A DNA stretch of 12,265 nucleotides, taken from Winogradskyella sp. (GTDB taxonomy: Bacteria; Bacteroidota; Bacteroidia; Flavobacteriales; Flavobacteriaceae). Below, piece after piece: positions 5,135-12,166 of the stretch; position 1 is the first letter of the stretch, and every line of letters begins with the position of its first letter. The position numbers and the translations under genes were made by a program. The stretch lies in assembly GCA_030149115.1 (NCBI GenBank), contig JASBSE010000113.1, forward strand, positions 1-12,265. Reading direction: 5' to 3'. Below the pieces are notes generated by a model. It saw nothing but the letters and a program-made list of their open reading frames with translations. It was not told where the DNA came from and searched no databases.

Positions 5135-6934
5135 TTAATCTAAAATTACTTTCTTAACTTTTGATTGAATATTATTAGAAACTTTTACAATATAAATTCC
5201 ACTGCTTAATCCTGATACATTCAAGATATTTCTAGAAGAAGAAGTCTCTAATATTTGACTCTTGACTAACCTACCTTGTATATCATATAGATTCGCTGTA
5301 GATACTTCTAATAATTGTCCTTTAACAACTAATTGGTCATTAGAACCATCTGAGTATATCATCAATTCACTAGTATTTTCATCTTCAATAGATAATGTAC
5401 CAGGTTCTATATATATAGCATAATCTTCTGATTGACCATAAGCTAATGAAGTGTAACAAGGAGTATTAATACTACCTACACCATACCTGTTATCAACATC
5501 TGTCATTAATCTAATTCTTACATAACTATCATAAGGTATTGTTGTAGGATAAGTTAAGGAAACAGACACTATTGAACCGCCTGCTATATCTTCAGAATAA
5601 TGCTGTGTTTCAGCATCATCATCAAAATCTCCATCGTTATTCCAATCAATCCATACTGCTAATTGATGGAAATTACCTGCAGTAATTTCAACATTCATTG
5701 TATAAGGATTATCTGTATCTATATTAAAGAGTCCATTACAATTAACACTTCTATCTAAGTTTCCTCCATCATCATCTGTTGTGGATGAAGTTAATGTGGT
5801 TGAATTTAATTCTACACTCAAAATACCAGCTATATTAGTACCAGCAGGTGAATTTGGGGAACAAACAGCAGAAGGTGCCACAAAACCAGCTTCAGGTGTT
5901 TCACCTCCTTTAGAGTCTATTATTTTTGTACCTGTCATGGCTGCTCTTGATCTTGTTTTCTGATCTTCAGTTAATCTATCAGTACAATAATAATAGCTCA
6001 TTACATTGTTAATTGTATTATTATCTACCCAAGGATTTCCTGTACAAGTGTTATTTGCAGGACAAGTACTTGTTTCTCTTTGATGTGGAACAGTGTCGGC
6101 ACAACCATCACTATCAGTACCCACAGTTACATCTGCAGGGCATGCATCAGCAACACCGTCACTGTTAGTGTCATCACCTTGGAACGTATGATATAAATGT
6201 AAATAATGACCAACCTCATGAACTACAGTACTATTATCACCATTTGAGTTTAAACCCCAACCATTGGTGTTCCCTGGGTCGTACCCAAAAACCGAAGACA
6301 TCATAACTGATCCATAATAACTACTAAATTCGTTATAAAAATACGCATAACCTTGATAGCCAAAACCACCGCCATTATTATCTAATTCAGTAACAATCCA
6401 AAAATTTAAATAGTCAGTAGATGGCCAACTTATATAATCCCTTATAGTTTCATAATCAGCACCTCCTGAATCAGCTACATTAACACCATTACTTGCGTAG
6501 CCAGGAATTCCTGAGGCGTCAATTCTATTAATTCCAGTGGTAGCTGCACAATTAGGATCTCTCTGAGCTAAAACAAATTCAATCTCAAAATCAACTGAAC
6601 TACCTGGTGTTAAACCTCTATAAAAATCATTAAGATTATCTATACTACTTTGAATTTGAGCGTCAGAAATATTTGAACCTGTTCCTTCTGCTTCACCTAA
6701 ATGTAATACATGCACAACAACAGGTATTGTGTAAATGGTACCATTTCGTTGAGCCAATTCATTATTTGATATAAAATTCTGAATTTTTTGCTCAATAAGT
6801 TGCTCTTGCTGAACATAGTTTGGATCTTGCAATAATTCTTCCCTTTGGTGATCAAACGCACATTGTTGCGCAAAAACAGAATAAGTAAATAAAGAAAAGA
6901 ATACTATTACAGTACTAATTGTAAAGTTTTTCAT
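5135..6934 (-). CDS. Secreted M43-like (pappalysin/cytophagalysin) metalloprotease with GEVED domain and T9SS tail
   Basis: With the ATG at 6934 the product is 599 residues; the open frame runs 16 codons further, but that start would put a non-signal extension before MKNFTISTVIVFFSLFTYSVFA, a clear signal peptide (1-22). A short pro-region follows, then a metzincin-type catalytic domain with STVVHEVGHYLHLYH: zinc ligands His239, His243 and His249, catalytic Glu240, and a Met-turn NNVMSYYYC (Met312). A Ca-binding-like Asp-rich segment (DDTNSDGVADA) follows the zinc site. About 404-509 is a GEVED-type beta domain (VWIDWNNDGDFDDD... YGQSEDYAIYI). About 514-599 is a Por secretion tail (NLYDIQGRLV, GLSSGIYIVKV, KKVILD) for type IX secretion. 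Probably digests extracellular protein. The family usually has Gly where this has His246 in HExxHxxGxxH. Single-gene unit. Confidence 0.9.
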   Translation of the reverse strand: MKNFTISTVIVFFSLFTYSVFAQQCAFDHQREELLQDPNYVQQEQLIEQKIQNFISNNELAQRNGTIYTIPVVVHVLHLGEAEGTGSNISDAQIQSSIDNLNDFYRGLTPGSSVDFEIEFVLAQRDPNCAATTGINRIDASGIPGYASNGVNVADSGGADYETIRDYISWPSTDYLNFWIVTELDNNGGGFGYQGYAYFYNEFSSYYGSVMMSSVFGYDPGNTNGWGLNSNGDNSTVVHEVGHYLHLYHTFQGDDTNSDGVADACPADVTVGTDSDGCADTVPHQRETSTCPANNTCTGNPWVDNNTINNVMSYYYCTDRLTEDQKTRSRAAMTGTKIIDSKGGETPEAGFVAPSAVCSPNSPAGTNIAGILSVELNSTTLTSSTTDDDGGNLDRSVNCNGLFNIDTDNPYTMNVEITAGNFHQLAVWIDWNNDGDFDDDAETQHYSEDIAGGSIVSVSLTYPTTIPYDSYVRIRLMTDVDNRYGVGSINTPCYTSLAYGQSEDYAIYIEPGTLSIEDENTSELMIYSDGSNDQLVVKGQLLEVSTANLYDIQGRLVKSQILETSSSRNILNVSGLSSGIYIVKVSNNIQSKVKKVILD

Positions 6935-6960
6935 TGAGATTTTGGTTAAAATTATGTGTT

Positions 6961-6989
6961 GCAATATACACATTTTCAACAAAAAACAA
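6961..6989 (-). promoter_or_regulatory. Possible Bacteroidetes-type promoter of the metalloprotease gene
   Basis: On the minus strand a TTG (6989-6987) is followed after 18 nt by TATATTGC (6968-6961), resembling the -33 TTG / -7 TAnnTTTG pattern. It lies about 30 nt upstream of the ATG at 6934. Weak match, given as a candidate only. Confidence 0.3.
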
Positions 6990-7013
6990 CCTTTTGTCGT
7001 GAATATTTACATT

Positions 7014-7628
7014 TTATCGATGAAAATTATTTTTATTGCGGTTATGAAGAATAGAAACCACATCTTCCAACTTGAAGCCTTTTGCCTGTAATAACATTAA
7101 ATAGTGAAATAATAAATCGGCACTTTCATTTAAAAATAAAGCGTCGTTATTGTCCTTAGCTTCGATAACGACTTCTACAGCTTCTTCACCAACTTTTTGA
7201 GCCACTTTATTGATACCTTTTGCAAATAATGAAGCTACATAAGATTTTTCTATGTTACCAGCTTCCACTCTAGTTTGTATGGTATTTTCTAATTTGGTTA
7301 AAAACCCATAAGACTCGGAATTAGCTTCATTCCAACAAGTATCGCTTCCTTTGTGACAGGTTGGTCCTTTTGGATTTACAGTTACTAACAAAGTATCTTT
7401 ATCGCAATCTAATTTAATATTTACTAAGTTTAAAACGTTACCACTCTCCTCACCTTTGGTCCAAAGTCGGTTTTTGGTACGACTAAAAAAGGTTACTAAC
7501 TTTGTGTCTTGTGTCTTTTTTAGCGCTTCTTCATTCATATAACCAAGCATCAGCACATTTTTGGTTGTTGCATCTTGAATGATTGCTGGTACTAATCCGT
7601 CGTTATTTTTATTAAAATTTATGTTCAT
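7014..7628 (-). CDS. hisIE: Bifunctional phosphoribosyl-AMP cyclohydrolase / phosphoribosyl-ATP pyrophosphatase
   Basis: A 204-residue fusion catalysing histidine steps 2 (PR-ATP pyrophosphohydrolase, HisE part) and 3 (PR-AMP cyclohydrolase, HisI part). HisI domain, about 1-112: WTKGEESGN, then the metal-binding cysteines Cys75 (DCDKD), Cys91 (PTCHKG) and Cys98 (DTCW), with the 16- and 7-residue spacing known for the family. HisE domain, about 114-204: a helix bundle with KVGEEAVEVVIEA and NESADLLFHYL, supplying acidic metal ligands. The ATG at 7628 (MNINFNKNND) is chosen over an in-frame GTG at 7649, which lies inside a repeat-derived spacer. Last gene of the his operon; no clear terminator is seen after it. 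Confidence 0.95.
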   Translation of the reverse strand: MNINFNKNNDGLVPAIIQDATTKNVLMLGYMNEEALKKTQDTKLVTFFSRTKNRLWTKGEESGNVLNLVNIKLDCDKDTLLVTVNPKGPTCHKGSDTCWNEANSESYGFLTKLENTIQTRVEAGNIEKSYVASLFAKGINKVAQKVGEEAVEVVIEAKDNNDALFLNESADLLFHYLMLLQAKGFKLEDVVSILHNRNKNNFHR

Positions 7629-7640
7629 AATGTTGATTTT

Positions 7641-7666
7641 GGATTCCACATCAAGTGCAGAATGAC
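7641..7666. repeat. Diverged intergenic palindrome between hisF and hisIE
   Basis: GGATTCCACATCAAGTGCAG followed by AATGAC: an imperfect hairpin whose ends (GATTCC ... GAATGAC) match those of the ATTCCTG/CAGGAAT palindromes at 11079-11104 and 12187-12210. The core differs, so it is a related subtype rather than a clean copy. Confidence 0.55.
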
Positions 7667-7669
7667 AAT

Positions 7670-8425
7670 TTATAGTCTAACAGAAACACCTTCCTGTTTT
7701 AATTCTTCTTTTAAATTTTTTATTTCTATTTCACCAAAATGAAATACACTTGCAGCCAAAGCGGCATCTGCTTTTCCTTCTTTAAATGTATCTGTAAAAT
7801 GCTGAATAGTTCCTGCGCCACCAGACGCAATTATTGGGATATTTACAGTGTCTGATAGTTTAGCCAATGCATCATTTGCAAATCCGTTTTTTGTTCCGTC
7901 GTTATTCATAGAGGTAAACAGAATTTCGCCTGCACCTCTTGTTTCAACTTCGTTTGCCCAATCAAATAGATCTAATTCGGTTGGAATACTTCCACCAGCT
8001 AAATGTACTTTCCATTGTCCATTAACTTGTTTGGCATCTATAGCAACCACAACGCATTGACTTCCAAATTTACTTGACAATTCGTTTACCAATTCTGGTC
8101 GTTTTACAGCTGAGGAATTGACAGATATTTTATCTGCTCCAGATTTTAAAAGTACATCTACATCTTCAATACTTGAAATTCCTCCACCAACGGTAAATGG
8201 AATATTGACTTGTTCGGCGACTTTCAGCACCATTTCAATCATTGTTTTTCTACCTTCTAAAGTTGCTGAAATATCTAAAAAGACCAATTCGTCTGCACCT
8301 TTTACCGCATACTGTTTTGCTAATTCTACAGGATCGCCTGCGTCTCTTAAATTAACAAAATTAATGCCTTTAACGGTTCGACCGTTTTTTACATCTAAAC
8401 AAGGTATGATTCGTTTTGTAAGCAT
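7670..8425 (-). CDS. hisF: Imidazole glycerol phosphate synthase, cyclase subunit
   Basis: A 251-residue (beta/alpha)8 barrel, the normal HisF length. It joins HisH and uses ammonia from it to convert PRFAR into imidazole glycerol phosphate and AICAR (step 5). The two catalytic aspartates are present: Asp11 (IIPCLDVKNG) and Asp130 (VVVAIDAK). Phosphate-binding loops are visible as GGGIS (about 80-84) and IIASGGAG (about 198-205). The N-terminus MLTKRIIPCLD is canonical, so ATG 8425 is firm. It lies 84 nt downstream of hisA's stop... in gene order it follows hisA, the spacer being filled by heptanucleotide repeats that end 11 nt before the ATG. It is followed 41 nt later by hisIE. Confidence 0.97.
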   Translation of the reverse strand: MLTKRIIPCLDVKNGRTVKGINFVNLRDAGDPVELAKQYAVKGADELVFLDISATLEGRKTMIEMVLKVAEQVNIPFTVGGGISSIEDVDVLLKSGADKISVNSSAVKRPELVNELSSKFGSQCVVVAIDAKQVNGQWKVHLAGGSIPTELDLFDWANEVETRGAGEILFTSMNNDGTKNGFANDALAKLSDTVNIPIIASGGAGTIQHFTDTFKEGKADAALAASVFHFGEIEIKNLKEELKQEGVSVRL

Positions 8426-8432
8426 TTATTTG

Positions 8433-8483
8433 GTTTTTAGCTCTTGGCTCTTGGCTTTTTGCTTCTAACGTGTTGCTAAAAAC
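8433..8483. repeat. Heptanucleotide array and 9-bp inverted repeat in the hisA/hisF spacer
   Basis: Four contiguous in-phase 7-mers, TTAGCTC, TTGGCTC, TTGGCTT and TTTGCTT, occupy 8437-8464. A perfect 9-bp inverted repeat, GTTTTTAGC (8433-8441) and GCTAAAAAC (8475-8483), encloses them, so the transcript could fold into a stem with the heptads in its loop. Same repeat type as in the other two his spacers. Confidence 0.75.
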
Positions 8484-8509
8484 AAAAGGCTAAAGTCCAA
8501 TTGTTTTTA

Positions 8510-9244
8510 TTATAAAAAGCGTTCTAATTGTTTTAAACTTATTCTGTTTTCGTAAATGGCTTTTCCGATTATCACTCCATCGCAACCTATGTCTGCTAAA
8601 ACTTCAACATCTTCAATAGTTGTTACTCCACCAGAAGCAATTAGCTTTACAGATTGATCGGCGCTACCATTTGTACATTTTTTGATTATTTTTTTATACA
8701 AATCTACTGATGGACCTTGAAGCATTCCATCTTTTGAAATATCTGTACACACCACATATTGAATACCGTTTTTTTGATATTCTCGAATAAATGGTACAAC
8801 TTCTAAAGTACTTTCTTCTAACCAACCAGAAATGGCGATTTTTTCATTTTTACAATCGGCACCAAGTATGATTTTTTGCGAACCATATTTATTAATCCAT
8901 CTTAAAAATGTATCTGTATTTTTTACTGCTATACTACCACCAGTTATTTGTCTTGCTCCAGAATTAAAAACTATAAATACATCGTCGTCTGATTTAAGTC
9001 CGCCACCAAAATCAATTTTTAAATTGGTTTTTGTTGCAACCTTTTCTAAAACTTTATAGTTTACAACGTGGTCTGCTTTTGCACCTTCCAAATCCACCAT
9101 ATGCAAGTATTCTATGCCTGCACCTTCAAATTGTTTGGCAACTTCTAGCGGATTTTCATTGTACATTTTTGTGGTGCTGTAATCACCTTTAGTTAATCTT
9201 ACGCACTTTCCTTCAATGATATCTATTGCTGGTATTATTCTCAT
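8510..9244 (-). CDS. hisA: ProFAR isomerase (phosphoribosylformimino-AICAR-P isomerase)
   Basis: A 244-residue (beta/alpha)8 barrel with the normal HisA length. It opens the ribose of ProFAR by an Amadori rearrangement to give PRFAR (step 4). Catalytic Asp8 (MRIIPAID) and Asp130 (ILGADCKN) are in the classical positions. Also visible are the D.EGAKA block (about 51-57), the FGGGLK phosphate loop (about 79-84) and ASGGV (about 203-207). The start at ATG 9244 is supported by one of the few Shine-Dalgarno sequences in the window. The gene is preceded by three heptanucleotide repeats and followed by an 84-nt repeat-bearing spacer to hisF. Confidence 0.96.
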   Translation of the reverse strand: MRIIPAIDIIEGKCVRLTKGDYSTTKMYNENPLEVAKQFEGAGIEYLHMVDLEGAKADHVVNYKVLEKVATKTNLKIDFGGGLKSDDDVFIVFNSGARQITGGSIAVKNTDTFLRWINKYGSQKIILGADCKNEKIAISGWLEESTLEVVPFIREYQKNGIQYVVCTDISKDGMLQGPSVDLYKKIIKKCTNGSADQSVKLIASGGVTTIEDVEVLADIGCDGVIIGKAIYENRISLKQLERFL

Positions 9245-9249
9245 TTTTT

Positions 9250-9255
9250 CTCCTT
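9250..9255 (-). promoter_or_regulatory. Ribosome binding site of hisA
   Basis: AAGGAG on the minus strand, 5 nt before the hisA ATG. It is unusual here because most starts in the window lack a Shine-Dalgarno. It abuts the heptanucleotide array at 9254-9274. Confidence 0.6.
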
Positions 9256-9274
9256 TTGCTTTTAGCTTTTAGCT
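9254..9274. repeat. Three heptanucleotide repeats in the hisH/hisA spacer
   Basis: TTTTGCT (9254-9260), TTTAGCT (9261-9267) and TTTAGCT (9268-9274) run without interruption and in phase. They fill about half of the 45-nt spacer, 9 nt upstream of the hisA ATG on the minus strand. Confidence 0.8.
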
Positions 9275-9289
9275 AATCGTCCTATTATT

Positions 9290-9871
9290 TTATAAATTGA
9301 TGAAATTTCTCAAAATTTGTTCGCCTGCTAATGATGATTTTTCTGGATGAAATTGTACACCATAAAAATTATCTTTTTGTAATGCTGAAGCGTATTCAAC
9401 ATCATAATTTGTTGTTGAAATTGCTTCTTGGCATTGTTCCGCATAAAAACTGTGCACCAGATACATAAACTCATTGTCTTTTATTTCTTTAAACAAATCT
9501 GATTGAAGGTTATTTATCGTATTCCAACCCATTTGTGGTACTTTTACCGCATTTGAAAAGCGTTTTACATCTACATCAAAAATGCCTAAACCTTTAGTAT
9601 TACCTTCTTCTGTAGATTTACACATAAGCTGCATACCTAAACAAATCCCCAAAACAGGCTGTTTTAACTGTGGAATTAAAGTATCTAAACCTAATTCTTT
9701 TAGCTTTCGCATTGCACTACTCGCCTCGCCTACACCTGGAAAAATCACTTTATCTGCATTTTTTATTTCTTCAGGATTATTAGATAATACCGCTTCAAAA
9801 CCTAAGCGTTTAAAAGCAAACTGAATGCTTTTGATGTTTCCTGCACCGTAATTTATGATGACTATTTTCAT
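9290..9871 (-). CDS. hisH: Imidazole glycerol phosphate synthase, glutaminase subunit
   Basis: A 193-residue class I glutamine amidotransferase, normal length for HisH. It hydrolyses glutamine and channels ammonia to HisF. The catalytic triad is complete: Cys77 in GICLGMQLM, with His175 and Glu177 in GVQFHPEKS. The N-terminus MKIVIINYGAGNIKS is canonical, so ATG 9871 is firm. PQMGWN (about 112-117) is the family block near the HisF interface. It stands between hisB (67-nt spacer made of nine heptanucleotides) and hisA (45 nt), in the order typical of bacterial his operons. Confidence 0.96.
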   Translation of the reverse strand: MKIVIINYGAGNIKSIQFAFKRLGFEAVLSNNPEEIKNADKVIFPGVGEASSAMRKLKELGLDTLIPQLKQPVLGICLGMQLMCKSTEEGNTKGLGIFDVDVKRFSNAVKVPQMGWNTINNLQSDLFKEIKDNEFMYLVHSFYAEQCQEAISTTNYDVEYASALQKDNFYGVQFHPEKSSLAGEQILRNFINL

Positions 9872-9873
9872 TT

Positions 9874-9936
9874 TTAAGCTTTTGGCATTTGGCCTTTAGT
9901 TTTTAGCTAACAGCTAAACGCTAAAGACTAGAAGCT
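9874..9936. repeat. Nine-unit heptanucleotide array filling the hisB/hisH spacer
   Basis: Nine contiguous 7-mers occupy 9874-9936 in perfect phase. Units include TTAAGCT, TTTGGCA, TTTGGCC, TTTAGTT, TTTAGCT, AACAGCT and AGAAGCT, with the shared core nnnnGCT in most. The array leaves only 2 nt to the hisH ATG on one side and 2 nt to the hisB stop on the other. The T-rich left half and A-rich right half make the whole array partly self-complementary (TTTAGCT against AGCTAAA), so it can fold as a hairpin. Confidence 0.8.
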
Positions 9937-9938
9937 AA

Positions 9939-11072
9939 TTATAACATTCCTTTTGTACTCGGTAAAATCATTTTTTCAACGTCACGTTTTACAGCCATTT
10001 TTATGGCTTTGGCAAATGCTTTAAAAATTGCTTCAATTTTGTGATGCTCGTTTGTACCTTCTGCTTTAATGTTTAGGTTGCATTTTGCACCATCTGTAAA
10101 GGATTTAAAGAAGTGAAAAAACATTTCGGTTGGCATTTTACCAATCATTTCGCGTTTAAAATCGGCTTCCCAAACTAGCCAGTTTCTACCACCAAAATCT
10201 ATTGCAGCTTGCGCAAAACAATCGTCCATTGGTAGGCTAAAACCGTAACGTTCTATACCTAATTTATTTCCTAAAGTCGTTGCAAATACTTCACCTAAAG
10301 CAATAGCTGTATCTTCGATAGTGTGATGCTCATCTACTTCTAAATCACCATCGACTTTAATATTTAAGTCTAATTGTCCGTGACGCGCAATTTGGTCTAA
10401 CATATGGTCGAAAAACGCAATACCTGTATCGATATTACTTTGTCCTGTTCCGTCAAGATTTAAATCGATTTTAATCTTGGTTTCGTTAGTGTTTCGTTCA
10501 ATGCTTCCAGTACGTTCTTTGGCTTTTAAGAATTTGTAAATCTCTTCCCAATCGTTACTTTCTAATGCGATAAACTGGTCTAAAGAATCTCGTTTTACCG
10601 TAATTTCGTCCGTTCCTAAATTGGTGTTGTCATTAATAAAAATGCCTTTAGAACCAAGGTTTTTAGCTAATTCAACATCGGTTAATCGGTCACCAATGAC
10701 AAACGAATTCTCTAAATCGTAATCTTCGCTAAAATATTTGGTTAATAAACCTGTATTTGGTTTTCGTGTTGGTGCGTTATCCTTAGCAAAAGTTGTGTCG
10801 ATAAATTGTTCTTCAAAAATAACACCTTCATTTTCAAAAGATTGAAGTACAAAATTATGAACAGGCCAAAACGTGTTTTCTGGATAAACATCTGTTCCCA
10901 ATCCATCTTGATTGGTAATCATTACAATTTCAAAATCTAATTCTTTAGCGATTTTACTTAAATACGTGAACACTTTTGGATAAAATACCAACTTCTCAAA
11001 GCTATCAATTTGCTCATCTGCTGGTTCTTTAATCAATGTGCCATCACGGTCTATGAATAGTACTTTTTTCAT
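9939..11072 (-). CDS. hisB: Bifunctional histidinol-phosphatase / imidazoleglycerol-phosphate dehydratase
   Basis: A 377-residue two-domain enzyme for steps 8 (phosphatase) and 6 (dehydratase). The N-terminal HAD domain (about 1-165) has the nucleophile motif FIDRDGTL (Asp8, Asp10), the TNQDG block and GDRLTDVELA (Asp128, Asp132). The C-terminal IGPD domain (about 187-377) has FFDHMLDQIARHG (about 220-232), DEHHTIEDTAIALG (about 247-260) and EHHKIEAIFKAFA near the end, supplying the Mn-binding histidines. ATG 11072 (MKKVLFIDRDG) is preferred. The ATG four codons upstream (11084) is created by a repeat element. Oddity: the loop that binds zinc through Cys and His in E. coli HisB-N (CPH...CDC) reads IDTTFAKDNAPTRKP, with no Cys or His. 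Between hisC (upstream) and hisH. Confidence 0.95.
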   Translation of the reverse strand: MKKVLFIDRDGTLIKEPADEQIDSFEKLVFYPKVFTYLSKIAKELDFEIVMITNQDGLGTDVYPENTFWPVHNFVLQSFENEGVIFEEQFIDTTFAKDNAPTRKPNTGLLTKYFSEDYDLENSFVIGDRLTDVELAKNLGSKGIFINDNTNLGTDEITVKRDSLDQFIALESNDWEEIYKFLKAKERTGSIERNTNETKIKIDLNLDGTGQSNIDTGIAFFDHMLDQIARHGQLDLNIKVDGDLEVDEHHTIEDTAIALGEVFATTLGNKLGIERYGFSLPMDDCFAQAAIDFGGRNWLVWEADFKREMIGKMPTEMFFHFFKSFTDGAKCNLNIKAEGTNEHHKIEAIFKAFAKAIKMAVKRDVEKMILPSTKGML

Positions 11073-11078
11073 CTTATT

Positions 11079-11104
11079 CGTCATTCCTGCGCAGACAGGA
11101 ATCT
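11079..11104. repeat. REP-like palindrome at the hisC/hisB junction
   Basis: ATTCCTG (11083-11089) and CAGGAAT (11096-11102) form a perfect 7-bp stem with a 6-nt loop. The whole 26-nt element is nearly identical to the one at 12187-12210 but inverted relative to it, so the two copies flank hisC. Its outer CAT (11082-11084) supplies a spurious upstream ATG for hisB. Confidence 0.8.
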
Positions 11105-11108
11105 ATTA

Positions 11109-12164
11109 TTAGTTTAACTTCTTTAATATTTCAATCAACTTCTCATTTTCTTCACTTGTGCCAACAGTAAAACGCAAACAGTTTTCACAAAGTGGCTGAT
11201 GGGTTCGGTTGCGAACAACAATGCCTTTTTCCACTAACTGATTGTATCGTTTAGTCGCATTATCTACCTTAATTAACACAAAATTGGCTTGTGTTGGGTA
11301 TATAGTATTAATCCAATTGATAGATGCTAACGCTTTTATTAACAGATCTCTTTCAGAAATTATGTTTTGTATTTCTGTTTGAACAACTTGTTGTTTTTCT
11401 AATCGTTTGATTGCCTTTTGCTGCGTTAGTTGATTGACGTTATATGGTGGTTTAATTTTATTTAAAATTGAAATAATTTCGGTAGATGCGTAGCAAATCC
11501 CAAGTCTGATGCCTGCCATTCCATACGCTTTAGACAGCGTTTGTGTAACTATTAAATTTGGGAAATCTGATAATCTTGATAACCAACTTTCGTCTTCTGA
11601 AAAATCGATATATGCTTCGTCAATCAATACAATTCCATTGAAATTAGTTAATAGCTTTTCAATTTTTGACGCTTCAAAACTATTCGCTGTTGGATTGTTT
11701 GGCGAACATAAAAACAACAGTTTTGTGTTGTTGTTTTGTGTGTTTAAAATGTCGTTTACTTTTGGTTGAAAATTTGCATCCAATTCAACCGTTAAAACCT
11801 CTATAGCATTTGTATTTGCTAATACCTCATACATTCCATATGTTGGCGGTAATGTGATAACGTTATCTTGATTTGGCACACAAAATGCTCTAAAAAATAA
11901 ATCTAACACTTCATCACTTCCGTTACCTAACAAGATATTTTCGGTTGGAATGTTTTTTATGTTTGACAACATCGATTTTACATCTTTTTGTTGCGGATCG
12001 GGATAACGATTTACACCATTTTCAAACGGATTTTCATTAGCATCTAAGAAAATCATTTGGTTTGATGTTGCGTCTTTAAACTCATCTCTCGCAGAAGAAT
12101 ACGGTTTTAAGGCAGCGATGTTTGGTCTGACCAGTTTCAATAAATTAAAATCTTGACTCATCAT
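11109..12164 (-). CDS. hisC: Histidinol-phosphate aminotransferase
   Basis: A 351-residue fold-type I PLP aminotransferase, converting imidazole acetol phosphate and glutamate to histidinol phosphate (step 7). Motifs: N-terminal LDANENPFENG with RYPDPQQ (about 40-59), GNGSDEVLD (about 80-88), SPNNPTAN (about 154-161), DEAYIDF (about 182-188), the PLP lysine Lys212 in TQTLSKAYGMAGIRLG, and a late LRFTVGT containing the substrate-binding Arg. Two adjacent ATGs (12164 and 12161) are possible starts; 12164 lies only 2 nt after the hisD stop, suggesting translational coupling. Length is normal, and no key residue is missing. Followed after 36 nt by hisB. Confidence 0.96.
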   Translation of the reverse strand: MMSQDFNLLKLVRPNIAALKPYSSARDEFKDATSNQMIFLDANENPFENGVNRYPDPQQKDVKSMLSNIKNIPTENILLGNGSDEVLDLFFRAFCVPNQDNVITLPPTYGMYEVLANTNAIEVLTVELDANFQPKVNDILNTQNNNTKLLFLCSPNNPTANSFEASKIEKLLTNFNGIVLIDEAYIDFSEDESWLSRLSDFPNLIVTQTLSKAYGMAGIRLGICYASTEIISILNKIKPPYNVNQLTQQKAIKRLEKQQVVQTEIQNIISERDLLIKALASINWINTIYPTQANFVLIKVDNATKRYNQLVEKGIVVRNRTHQPLCENCLRFTVGTSEENEKLIEILKKLN

Positions 12165-12166
12165 TA

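Noticed and set aside
6954..6973. Hairpin ATGTGT/ACACAT as terminator of the his operon
   Set aside because: Only a 6-bp AT-rich stem with an 8-nt loop and no T run; it overlaps the likely promoter of the protease gene.
8433..9936. CRISPR-like array
   Set aside because: The repeated units are 7 nt and contiguous, with no spacers and no cas genes nearby.
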